Both the position numbers and the translations under genes were made by a program. Under the pieces are notes generated by a model. The model had not been told where the DNA came from. It ran no database searches and was given only the letters and a program-made list of their open reading frames with translations. Source: Okapia johnstoni (taxonomy: Eukaryota; Chordata; Mammalia; Artiodactyla; Giraffidae). From it: a stretch of DNA of 64,000 nt. This document shows positions 11,449 through 21,273 of the stretch, in pieces (within the stretch, counting starts at the first letter, position 1; each line of letters opens with the position of its first letter). The stretch is taken from NCBI GenBank assembly GCA_024291935.2, contig CM044317.1:60254730-60318729 (forward strand). The letters run 5' to 3'.

Positions 11449-11504
11449 ACTTGGGAATACCCAATTATTTTCAATAGAGTTTATCTATGCTTGTTCCTTC
11501 AAAG

Positions 11505-12013
11505 GCAAGCTACAACAAACCTAGACAGTGCGTTAAAAAGCAGAGATATCAATTTTCCAACAAGGGTCTGTATAGTCAAAGCTATGGTTTTTCCAACAGT
11601 CATGTGTTTATATGAGAGTTGGACCATGAAGAAGGCTGAGCACCAAAGAATTGATGCTTTCAAATTGTGGTGCTGGAGAAGACTCTTGAGAGTCCCTTGG
11701 ACAACATGGAGATCAAATCAGTCAATTCTAAAGGAGATCAACTCTGAATATTCATTGGAAAGACTTATGCTAAAGCTGAAGCTCCAATACTTTGGCCACC
11801 TGATGTGAAGAGCCGACTCATTGGAAAAAACCCCGATGCTGGGAAAGACAGAAGGCAGTAGGAGAATAGGGAAACAGAGGTTGAGATGGTTGGATGGCAT
11901 CACTGACTCAATGGACATGAGTTTGAGCCTACTCTGGGAGATAGTGAAGGACAAGGAAGCCTGGTATGCTCAGTCCATGGGGTTGCAGAGACACGCATTA
12001 GCGACTGAACAAC
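11505..12013 (+). mobile_element. BovB copy B, 3' end, sense
   Basis: Severely 5'-truncated BovB covering the RT C-terminal part. It is recognisable as '...YESWTMKKAEHQRIDAF', 'LWCWRRLLRVPWTTWRSNQS', and after a frame change '[17 protein letters not shown]'. It ends in 'gcgactgaacaac', the ACAAC-type tail, unlike the ACTGA-type tails of several other copies here. Frameshifts and stops make it non-coding. Confidence 0.95.
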
Positions 12014-12109
12014 TTATTTACATTTTCTTTCCTTAAAAACATCTTAACATCAAGCTCCATTCCTTACTGACAAATTTGTATTAGCAAACAAACTTTAATA
12101 CTAGATATT

Positions 12110-12291
12110 AGACCCTAAGGACTATAGCCTGCCATGCTTGTCTAGACATGACCTTTCCCAGGCAAGATTACTGGAGTGGGTTGCCATTTTCTTCTCCAAT
12201 GGATCTTCCTGACCCAGGGATTAAACCCACGGCTCCTGCCACACCTCCTCCATTGCAGGCAGAAGATTTACCACTGTGCCACCAGGGAAGA
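12110..12291 (-). mobile_element. Bov-tA SINE, antisense, 3' shortened
   Basis: Reads antisense from 'gaccctaaggactatagcc' to the head 'gtgccaccagggaag'. The last 30 or so bases of the usual tail ('cgactctttg...') are missing at the left. Confidence 0.92.
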
Positions 12292-13402
12292 CTTTGAGTA
12301 GGAAACCTCAGGTACAATTCACACAAAAGCTCAGGATCAGGCTGAGGCTAGACTTCTCCTGAGCCCCTATCTTTTCCTTGCTTCTTCCCCTGCTCGACTC
12401 TGCTTTCCTCACCACCCTAGAAGATTCTCCTGAGAATACACCCTCAATAAGTCATCTGCAAAATATTTTGTTTTAATATTCCGCTTCTAGGGAACTTAGC
12501 CTGAAACAGTTTTATTTTGGAATTGAGGAGAAGTAACCTGTCAATTAAAGCACTACCAGTAGGAAACAGAAAGCCTGGTTACCAGACTGATTCTGTTTTC
12601 TTATTTGTGTCAATCACATTGTGAATATTAATTTCCTTTGAAAGATGAGCAAAATTACATTTTCCTTGTCTCTCTAGTATGCTATTATAAGGAACAAAAG
12701 AGATTATACATATAAAAGCACTTTTGAAAATGGAGTTTTATATGATTACATTACTAAGCTATTTTTATTATCTTCCATAACTTACAAATTGTCTGACATT
12801 TAATTATTAACATATTACTAAATTTTACAGACTGAGAAATTATTTTAAGGCATATAAACAGAAACTTGCTGCAATGTGCTATATAATGGGACTGGCTTTT
12901 TTAGGTTAATTTAGGCGTTTCATCTCTTTCTGCCTTTTCCTCTCAAGACACAAGCTAAATAGGAATTGAATTTGAATCTCTGGCAGGCAAGGCATCTGTC
13001 ATCTTTATGTATAAGAAGAGCATATTTCCATTTTCCTTTCTAGGAGTAAAGAAATGTTTTTAAAATTGGATGTTAACATCTCATAAGTTGTATGAAGAAA
13101 CCAATAGTAACACCAGTTCAGCCTAGCTGTGTACTTTATTAACAATTTTCATCACTGATCATGTGCTCTGTTTCCCAAAATGCCTGCTGAAAGAGCAGAT
13201 ACTCATTTCTCTAATAATTTCTCTATTTCAGGCTATACTCTAATCAACAATATCAGCATCCACACAAGAGAAAATCTACATGCCTGACTTCAGTGATCAT
13301 TGCAAAGTTGAAGCAGTATATGAAATCTAATCTGAATGAAAACTGCTAGAGGGTGATGTCTTGCATATGCTGAGTCCTGATGCTAAGAACCTCACTCTTA
13401 AA
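12292..13402. other. Mostly unassigned; possible old repeat end near 12420-12515
   Basis: The text 'caccctcaataagtcatctg' and 'ttctagggaacttagcctg' resembles the 3' end of an old mammalian LTR or L1M repeat, but I cannot assign it. The rest is AT-rich and unrecognised. Confidence 0.35.
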
Positions 13403-13415
13403 AGAGAGTCATTGA

Positions 13416-13576
13416 CCCAGAGGGATGGGATGAGGAAGGAGGTGGGAGGGGGGTTCAGGATGGGGAACACATGTAAACCTATGGCTGATTCATGTTAATG
13501 TATGGCAAAAACTACTACAATATTGTAAAGTAATTAGCCCCCAACTAAAATAAATAAATTTATTAAAAAAAAAAAG
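13416..13576 (+). mobile_element. Ruminant L1 3' end (161 bp) with perfect TSD
   Basis: Only the last part of the L1 3' UTR and its A-rich tail is present: 'gggaacacatgtaaaccta', 'atggctgattcatgttaatg' and 'tactacaatattgtaaagta', then an A-rich tail. It is flanked by a perfect 13-bp duplication, agagagtcattga, at 13403-13415 and 13577-13589. The extreme 5' truncation is typical of L1. The same 3' end recurs at 32712 and 34940. Confidence 0.95.
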
Positions 13577-13589
13577 AGAGAGTCATTGA

Positions 13590-15359
13590 GTCTTCACATT
13601 CAAAGACCCATTAATCAGGCACAGAGTTAGAGTTTGGGGAAAGGAAAAAAGTTGTTTATAATTAGTCCTTTTTTTCTTCTCATTTCTTACATGAGTAGTT
13701 TTAAAAAGCTATTAATCATAACTTACACATTTCTATCTTGATAGACATATCTTCCGTATGTGGCTTTTCTAAAATACGTATGGAGTTATCTTAAAATATC
13801 TAAAACAAAGTCCAAATTACATGTCCTTCCTCCCTGCTGGTACTTCCGAAAACAAACTTCACTCAAAAGTAATATCTGGTCTTATGTGGCTGGAAGCTGG
13901 GGCATACTAGTTAGATGTCAGTATAGCTTCAAGTAATGACTTGCATCAAATATATAAATATTGTGTTTTGTTCTGTTTTCTATTGTTGTTCTTAGCAGCA
14001 CAGATATATGGTAAAGGGACACAAATAATTTTCCTATGTTTACCTCCATAGGAACTGATTTCTCAATGGGGACAATTTAAATAACCGAGGATTCCCAAAA
14101 GTATACTGAGCATATGGAAAAGAACTTCAAGAGTTCACTGTTTTGAAAATCTGCTGTTCATTTCAAAGTGGCTGTAATTTAAATAAACATTTGATGCTTT
14201 GAGCAAGAAGGAAAATTAGCACAGGCAATGGTTAATAATTTCTATGAGGATGCCTCTAAAAATTATTTGAAAGCTTGCCTATGGGATGTTATTGAATATA
14301 TGTGATGTGACAGACTGAAGTGTGTGTGTATGTGTGAGTTGTGAATGCCTCTCAGTCTCAAAATATTTCATATTCTGACCTGTCTGAGCTTTCCAAGACT
14401 GAATTTACCTTGAACTACATATTTTTTTTTCTAAAGAAATTATTGAAACCCATTCTTTTATCTAGTTAAGGATGAAATACTTCATTACTGAAATAAGAGA
14501 GTTTTCTTTAGTAAGTAAATGGAAATAGGAAAAAAAAAAGAACAGGAAATGAGGTAACAATGTTGTTCCACAGCTGATGACATGGAACTACCTGAATAGG
14601 GTTAGGTGTGGCCCTTTCAGTGGCCATCTGCACAGGCTCACGGTTGAGTACTGACTTCTAAGCAGAGAGAAAGGCCTTCCAGACACACACATTCACAGGC
14701 AGTGCTTTCCACTGGCTCCCCTGGCCCCAGTGTATACACCCCACAGGCCACAAGCCCACATCCATGGGCTAAATAATAAAAAGGAGAGAGGTCTTCACAG
14801 GTATCATCTCCAACAAGCTGTTGTTTTAAAAGAAAAAAACTTACTGTTTCATCAAACAGGGGGCATAAGCCAAGGAACGTTGAGCAAGTCTTCACTCTTA
14901 ACAGCAGCCCAAGTAGTTCACAGGAAAAAAAAAAACTAAGTAAAAGAACAATAACGTAAAACATACTAACAAATTCAAAACCCTGGGGTTTTTATCTTTG
15001 CAGTTGTACTCCTCCCAAATGAAATCATATTGGATCAGGGTAGGAATGTTAGTGCAATTTTAAAATAGAGAAAGTTAAATGATATCCCCATGAGATTCTT
15101 TAATCAGCATACTTTCCAGCTCTTGGACCCTTTCTATGGTGGACTTCATGTCAATTTTTTGTTAGCTCATTTCCAAATTGAAATTGGACATTTCTGAATG
15201 AGATCTGTGATTATTTCATTGGTGATTAGGTAATTCTGTGACAGACTTGTTATCTTAAGTAATACTGGATTGCTACACTACCAAAATATGTATTTTGCTT
15301 TCTCCTAATGATAAAAAGTATATGTATTAAACTGTTATACTTTATGGGTTTTAAAAAGT
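13590..15359. other. Unique interval
   Basis: No gene or named repeat is recognised. A slightly GC-richer patch at 14580-14930 holds a 108-codon minus-strand frame (14638-14964) beginning with hydrophobic residues. It has no known motif and is flanked by poly(A) tracts, so I do not support it. Confidence 0.4.
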
Positions 15360-16439
15360 CTTAAAAAGTTTCAGACATCTGGTTTGGGGAAGATGAAATA
15401 GACATACTTTCCTATTTCTCCTGCTAAATACAACTTAACATCCTGGACATAGTGTATAAAACAAACATAAGAAAACTCTGAAAGGTGGAGCAGAGATTGT
15501 AGACCATCTAGGACTGAGTTCCTTGTGGTTTTTTGTTTTTGTGTGTTGTTTTTTTTTTTGCCTCATCTATATCAGACTTGGAGCTAAAGAAGCCTACAGC
15601 CTAGATACATCAATAAGACAGATGAATAAATTTTTTTAAAAATTTCAACAAAAACTATTCTCTCTACCAAAGGAAATAAAGAGGCAACATAAAATTTTAG
15701 ACAATAACCTTATTCAACCAAACACCACAGGAAAAATAAAATGTGGCCCCATCCACATTCATGCCAACAAAGGCAATATGGTCAGCCTAGATTTCCATCT
15801 TTGCCAGACTGCAATGAGGTGACTCAATCCACTTCTCCTTGATCACCAAGGTGGTATCAGAGATGGCTAAGTGTGGTGCCAGAACTTTCACCCCATTAGG
15901 CATTAATAAGATCATCTGTCCCCCAATAAATGGTGTCAGTAGGGACCATGGAGGCATCAGGACTTTCACTTCCATTCAGTATTAATAAGTCATCCCTCAC
16001 TCTTTCTGCTGGGACAATGTAGAAGGAAATCCAGAAGAGTCAGGACTCTTGTGACCACTCAGCACAGGACCTTCACCAATGCCATGTAAGGAGTACCATC
16101 CTCACCTACCCAACCTATGATGTAGCTGGTGGCTAGATGGGGAGTAGTAATGAGGCATTTCTATGCATTTTAGCCAGGACAGTATCAATGGAGGTCTGGT
16201 AGGGAGCCAGAAATCTCACACTTCACAGAGGCATAAACACTTTCCCCTTAATATCAGCAAAGACTGAACGGGGAACCTGAACTTCTGTTCCTACTGGTGG
16301 AACCTGAACTTCTGCCCCTACCTGGTAGTGACAAAGCAGAGATCCCCTTCTCCTGGTGGAGTCATGTCAGACAAAACCAGCTAAAATAGAAGGTTTTCAT
16401 AAGATCCAGGGCCTATCACCATGGTGTCATAAAGTTTTA
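15360..16439 (+). mobile_element. Probable 5' region of an ancient L1/HAL1-like LINE
   Basis: The style of the text ('ctggtttggggaagatgaaatagac', 'acatcctggacatagtgtat', 'ctaggactgagttcc') is that of an old L1-lineage 5' UTR, and it leads directly into HAL1-like sequence. The family call is inference. It contains imperfect repeated units ('actttcac...attaataag') near 15885, 15960 and 16070, and a 27/28-bp tandem pair (ggaacctgaacttctg start) at 16272-16298 and 16299-16326. Confidence 0.45.
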
Positions 16440-18170
16440 AGCCTCAATATAAACAATCACACAGCATACCAAGACCAGGAACATCTGAAACTGACTCAAA
16501 AATATCAACAGATGCCCACATCAAAGTGACAATGGTGTAAGAATTATCTTACAATAATTTAAAGTAGCCATCATAAAAATATTTTAATAGCAAACACACT
16601 TGAAATAAAGGGAAAAGTGAACTGTCTCAGAAAAGAAATAGAAAATATAAATAAAAACAGACAGAAACTTTACAGCTAAAAATATAATAACCAAAACAAA
16701 ATTACTTAACTAATGCTGTCAAGAGAAGGACGGAGAGAAGAAAGGAAAGAATCAGTGAACTGAAAGCCAAAACAATAGAAGTCATGCAATCTGAACAACA
16801 GAGACAAAATAGACTGAAAGATATAGAAGTGGAACGTTAGGATGCTGTAGGACTAGTAAAATTTTTAATGTTTTATGTCACTGGAAATTGGACAGAGAAG
16901 TCAAAGAGACTCCAAATTTGATTAAATATATAAACTGACATATTCAGGAAACTAAAGAAACCTTAAATAGAATAAACCAAAAGAAATCTACACTATAACA
17001 CACTTGTACTTGGAAAAGTGAACACAAACAAAAAAGGAAGCAAAAAAACCAAAAACAAAACAATACCTTACTTATGAGAGAAAGCCAATTCAATGACAAC
17101 AGATTTCTCACCACAAACCAAAGAGATCAGAGTAAATGGCGCAAACACTTTGCAAGAGCTAAAAGAAAAGAACTTCGTTTTATAAGCTTATATCCATTAA
17201 AATCACAATAAGGGAATACTAAGAATCTTTTTCCAACAAATCTAAACTAAAAGAACGACTAAAGTAAGCTCTTTAAACAAAAAAGGAATGATAAAGGAAG
17301 AGTCCACGGAAAATCAGGAAGAAGTCACACAGTAAGGAAAAGTAGAGGTAAATGAAGACTTTGCTTCTCTTCACAAATTTTCTAAATTATGTGTAACAAT
17401 TGGTGCAAAAATTGGAGTATGATCTGATGCAGTTCTAAGTACCTGCACTATTTAAGACATATTCTGAAGACAAAAGAATTATTTAAGACAATTGTGTTAT
17501 AAATAGGTAGGAAAAAGGGACACAAAGACACAGATACTTTGCACACCTCACAAACTGAGAAAATGACAAAACCAACAGACTCTATTACGTAACATCATAC
17601 ACAGAGTGACCACTTAAATAAAGCTGCATCTTTTAACTAAGAGCACAATATAGAGAAATCAAAACAAGGACCTAAAATGTTTTCTGATAGCCTGTAGGAA
17701 AGCAGAGAAATCAACAAAGGAAAGAAACAGAAAACAAAGATATTTAAGGTCTAACAGGTCAGTAATTACAATAAACGTAAATGATCAAAACGTAAATAAC
17801 AAGACAGCTTCAAAAACACAGCTTCCACATATACAGTACAACAGGCAAATTAAAGTAAAAAGATAGGGAAAAGAGCTATTGTGTAATCACGAATCAAAAG
17901 AAAGCAGGAATAACTATATTAATATTAGATAAAGCAGACTTCAGAGCACAGAAAATTACCAGAAGTAGAGAGGATATTATTTAATAAAAAAATGTCAATC
18001 CACCAACAAGACATAGCAGTTTTAAACATGTTTGCACCAAAAAAACAGAACTGTAAAATGTATGAAGCAAAACCAATAGAACTGAAGGAAGAAACTGATA
18101 AATGCACAATTATATTTGGAGAGTTCAACATTTCTGTCAACAATTGGTGGAAAAATCAATAAAGGTATGC
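16440..18170 (+). mobile_element. HAL1/L1M-like ancient LINE body
   Basis: The A-rich sense strand of an old L1-lineage element. Recognisable in order near its end: 'aaagaaagcaggaataactatattaata', 'gataaagcagacttcagagc', 'tttaaacatgtttgcacc', 'tgaagcaaaaccaatagaac' and 'acaattatatttggagag', then 'ttcaac'. These match HAL1/L1 text around the early endonuclease region. Stops are frequent in all frames. Confidence 0.6.
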
Positions 18171-18384
18171 AAAAACTCAACACCTTTGTCAACTAGCATA
18201 ATGTAATCAGCATTTCTAGAGGCTGAGAACAGGCAAAGACAGATCTCACTCTTACCGCTCCTAATTAACACAGCACTGCAAGTTCTAGCTATTTTAAAAG
18301 GCAAGAAGTGGAAATAAACAGCAAACAGATGAAGGAGTAAAGTAAAACTGTACATACTTACAGATAACATAATTGTTGTCTTAG
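18171..18384 (+). mobile_element. Decayed L1 ORF2 (RT) segment
   Basis: 'ctcactcttaccgctcc...', 'gcactgcaagttctagct' and 'gaaggagtaaagtaaaactg', then 'agataacataattg', follow the L1 RT text around 'SPLLFNIVLEVLA...EEVKLS' and the degraded 'ADDM' motif. Continuation of the same L1 is seen at 19775-20245, so everything between them is inserted. Confidence 0.65.
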
Positions 18385-18545
18385 CAATTTAGGGCTGCCA
18401 AAGCAAAGTATCACAGACTGGGTAACTTATAAACAACAGAAATTCATTTCCCACAGTTCTAGATGTTGAAAGTCTGAGAACAAGGTGTCAGCATCGTCAG
18501 ATTCTTGTGAGTGCCCTCTTCTGGGTTGCAGAATGTCTACTTCTT
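18385..18545 (-). mobile_element. MLT1-type (ERVL-MaLR) LTR fragment, antisense
   Basis: Antisense MLT1 3' end: 'ttagggctgccaaagcaaag', 'cacagactgggtaacttata' and 'aacaacagaaattcatttcc', then 'gaacaaggtgtcagcatc' and 'gagtgccctcttctgg'. It is truncated at about 18545 where an antisense L1 3' end begins. Non-coding LTR sequence only. Confidence 0.8.
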
Positions 18546-18756
18546 ATTTTTTGCTTTGTTTTTTTGAAGAATGGTTGATTCACAGTATTGTGTTAGTTAC
18601 AGTTGTACAGCAAAATGATTTGGTTATATATTTTTTTTAGATTATTCTCTCCATTATAGGTTATTACAAGATATTAAGTACAGTTTCCTGTGTTACAGAG
18701 TATATCATTATGGTTCATGTTTACTGAGTTATAGAGTAGATCTTTATTGCTTATCT

Positions 18757-18975
18757 GGCTGCCCAGGTAGCTCAGTGGTAAAGAATCTGATTGCCATTGC
18801 AGGAGACTTGGGTTCGATGCCTGGGTTGGGAAGGTCCCCTGGAGAAAGAAATGTCAACCCACTCCAGTATTCTTGACAGAGAAATCCCATGGGCATGGAA
18901 GCCTGGTGGGCTACAGTCCACGGGGTTGCAAAAGAGTTGGACACAACTTAGCCACTACACAACAACAATAACAAA
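18757..18975 (+). mobile_element. Bov-tA SINE inside the antisense L1
   Basis: Full-length sense SINE with a preserved B-box-like 'gggttcgatgcctgg'. It ends in an ACAAC-rich tail ('cacaacaacaataacaaa'). Target-site duplication attgcttatct (18746-18756) / attgctcatct (18976-18986), one mismatch. Confidence 0.95.
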
Positions 18976-19120
18976 ATTGCTCATCTATGTTATGTACACT
19001 AGTTTTTTATCCCCATATTGCTAATTTATCCCTCCCCAATCCTTTCCCTTTGGTAAACATAACTTAGTTTTCGATATCTGTGAGTCTGTTTCTGTTTGGT
19101 ACATAGATTAATTTGTGTTG

Positions 19121-19674
19121 ATCAAATTAGGTCTGTTGACCTAATTTCTTGTCTAGGTTGTGTTGACCAACCTAGACAGCATATTAAAAAGCAGAGACAT
19201 TACTTTGCCAACAAAGGTCCATCTAGTTCAAGCTATGGTTTTTCCAGTAGTCATGTATGGATGTGAGAGTTGGACATTAAAGAAAGCTGAGCACGGAAGA
19301 ATTGATGCTTTTGAACTGTGGTGTTGGAGAAGACTCTTGAGAGTCTCTTGGACTGCAAGGAGATCCACCCAGTCAATCCTCAAGGAAATCAGTCCTGAAT
19401 AATCATTGGAAGGACTGATGGTGAAGCTGAAATTCCAATACTTTGGCCACCTGATGTGAAGGACTGACTCATTGGAAAAGACCCTGATGCTGGGAAAGAT
19501 CAAAGGCAGAAGGAGAAGGTGACGGGAGAGGATGAGATGGTTGTATGGCATCACTGACTAAATGGACATGGGTTTCAGCAAGCTCTGAGTGTTGGTGATG
19601 GACAGGGAAGCCTGGCGTGCTGTAATCCATGGGGTCGCAGGGAGTCAGAGGACTGAGTGAATGAACTGAAGGTG
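19121..19674 (+). mobile_element. BovB copy C, 3' end, with rearranged 5' junction
   Basis: BovB from 'ccaacctagacagcatatta' (19167) to 'gaatgaactgaaggt', bounded by a perfect 11-bp duplication aatttgtgttg at 19110-19120 and 19675-19685. The first 46 bases are not collinear BovB. They form two perfect hairpins, one of which contains an inverted copy of the adjacent BovB start. Open RT C-terminal text (80 codons, 19160-19402) includes 'YGCESWTLKKAEHGRIDAF'. It is 5'-truncated and dead. Confidence 0.93.
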
Positions 19675-19774
19675 AATTTGTGTTGTTTAGATTTCACATA
19701 AATGATATCATATATTGGTCTTTCTCTGACATAGTTCACTCGATATGATATTCTCTAACAAAAATCATGTGGAA

Positions 19775-20245
19775 ATGCAGATTAAAAATACAATACTCTT
19801 TCTACAATAGCTCAAAAAATGTTATACTTAGGCCTAAATATACCAAAACAAGCATGGGATTTACACGGTGAAAACTACAAAATGTTCATGAAAGAAATAA
19901 AAAAGGATTAAGTTAATGGAAAACTCAACATAATGATACCAATTTTCCACAGACGAATTACACAGATTTAACACAATTTCAAAATAATTTTAAATATGGA
20001 CAGAAGTATCCTAAAATTTATGGAAAAGCAAAGGAACTAAAATAACTAAAACAGTTTTGAAAAAGTGGAGTAAAGTAGGAGGAATCAGTTCACCTGATAA
20101 GGATACTTATTTCATAACCACAGTAATCAAGAGGAACACACATAAATAAGTGGAGCAGAATAGAGACCTAAAAACTGACCCACACAGATATCCTTACTGA
20201 TTTTTGGAAAAAGGTAAAAAGGCAATTAAACAGAGAAACAGATGG
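19775..20245 (+). mobile_element. L1 ORF2 remnant, continuation of 18171-18384
   Basis: Collinear L1 ORF2 text after the RT core: 'ctacaatagctcaaaaaatg', 'atacttaggcctaaatatac', 'gtgaaaactacaaaatgttc', 'cctaaaatttatggaaaagc', 'aaccacagtaatcaagag' and 'gagcagaatagagacct'. Heavily decayed. Its downstream continuation is interrupted by BovB copy D, and possible degraded L1 text resumes near 21440-21600. Confidence 0.75.
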
Positions 20246-21273
20246 GAATACTAGACCCAGACCACCTGACTTGCCTCTTGAGAAATCTGTATGCAGGTCA
20301 GGAAGCAACAGTTAGAACTGGACATGGAACAACAGACTGATTCCAAATCGGGAAAGGGGTACATCAAGGCTGTATGTTGTCACCCTGTTCATTTAACTTA
20401 TATGCAGAGTACATCATGAGAAACGCTGGGTTGGATGAAGCACAAGCTGGAATCAAGATTGCTGGGAGAAATATCAATAACCTCAGATATGCAGATGACA
20501 CCACCCTTATGGCAGAAAGTGAAGAAGAACTAAAGAGCCTCTTGATGAAAGTGAAAGAGGAGAGTGAAAATGTCGGCTTAAAACTCAACATTCAGAAAAC
20601 TAAGATCTTGGCATCTGGTCCCATCACTTCATAGCAAATAGATGGTGAAACAGTGGAAACAGTGGCTGACTTTATTTTTTGGGGTTCCAAAATCACTGCA
20701 GATGGTAATTGCAGCCATGAAATTAAAGGATGCTTACCCCTTGGAAAGAAAGTTATGGCCAACCTAGACAGCATATTAAAAAGCAGAGACATTACTTTGC
20801 CAACAAAGGTCCATCTAGTCAAGGCTATGGTTTTTCCAGTAGTCATGTATGGATGTGAGAGTTGGACCATAAAGAAAGCTGAGTGCTGAAGAATTGATGC
20901 TTTTGAACTGTGGTGTTGGAGAAGACTCTTGAGAGTCCCTTGGACTGCAAGGAGGTCCAACCAGTCCATCCCAAAGGAGATCAGTCCTGAGTGTTCACTG
21001 GAAGGACTGATGTTGAAGCTGAAACTCCAATACTTTGGCCACGTGATGTGAAGAGCTAACTCATTTTAAAAAGACCCTGATGCTGGGAGAGATTGAGGGC
21101 AGGAGGAGAAGGGGAAGACAGAGGATGAGATGGCTGGATGGCATCACCGCCTCAATGGACATGAGTTTGGCTAAACTCGGGGAGTTGGTGATGGACAGGG
21201 AGGCCTGGCGTGCTGGTCCATGGGGTCGCAAATAGTCTGATACGACTGAGCGACTGAACTGAACTGAACTGAA
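20246..21273 (+). mobile_element. BovB copy D, 3' kilobase, sense
   Basis: About 1 kb of BovB from the mid-RT ('ccagaccacctgacttgcc') to the pentameric tail (gaact repeats, 21253-21273). Its 20759-21030 part is nearly identical to copy C 1.6 kb upstream in the same orientation. 5'-truncated. Confidence 0.96.
20374..20889 (+). pseudogene. BovB RT fragment with nonsense mutations
   Basis: The frame 20374-20634 contains 'NLYAEYIMRNAGLDEAQAG' and 'NNLRYADDTTLMAESEEEL', including the YADD catalytic motif. It is ended by a tag where related copies have tgg (Trp of 'SWQIDGE'). After the stop a second open piece (20653-20889) reads 'VADFIFWGSKITADGNCSHE' and ends 'YGCESWTIKKAEC' at a tga, where other copies continue with H. 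Two nonsense changes in otherwise good RT sequence mark a moderately old dead copy. Confidence 0.88.

Larger units (their letters stand above)
18546..19768 (-). mobile_element. Antisense L1 3' end, split by a SINE and a BovB
   Basis: Three collinear pieces of the artiodactyl L1 3' UTR on the minus strand lie at 18546-18756, 18987-19120 and 19686-19768. Marker text in order: 'gtacagcaaaatgatttgg', 'ttataggttattacaagata', 'ccctttggtaaacataactt', 'ctgtgagtctgtttctgttt' and 'aaatgatatcatatattgg'. The SINE at 18757-18975 and the BovB at 19121-19674 interrupt it, each with its own target-site duplication. Confidence 0.88.

Noticed and set aside
14638..14964. 108-codon minus-strand frame with hydrophobic start, looking like a signal peptide
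   Set aside because: The hydrophobic residues come from T/A-rich tracts next to poly(A). No family match is recognised and a competing frame lies on the plus strand.
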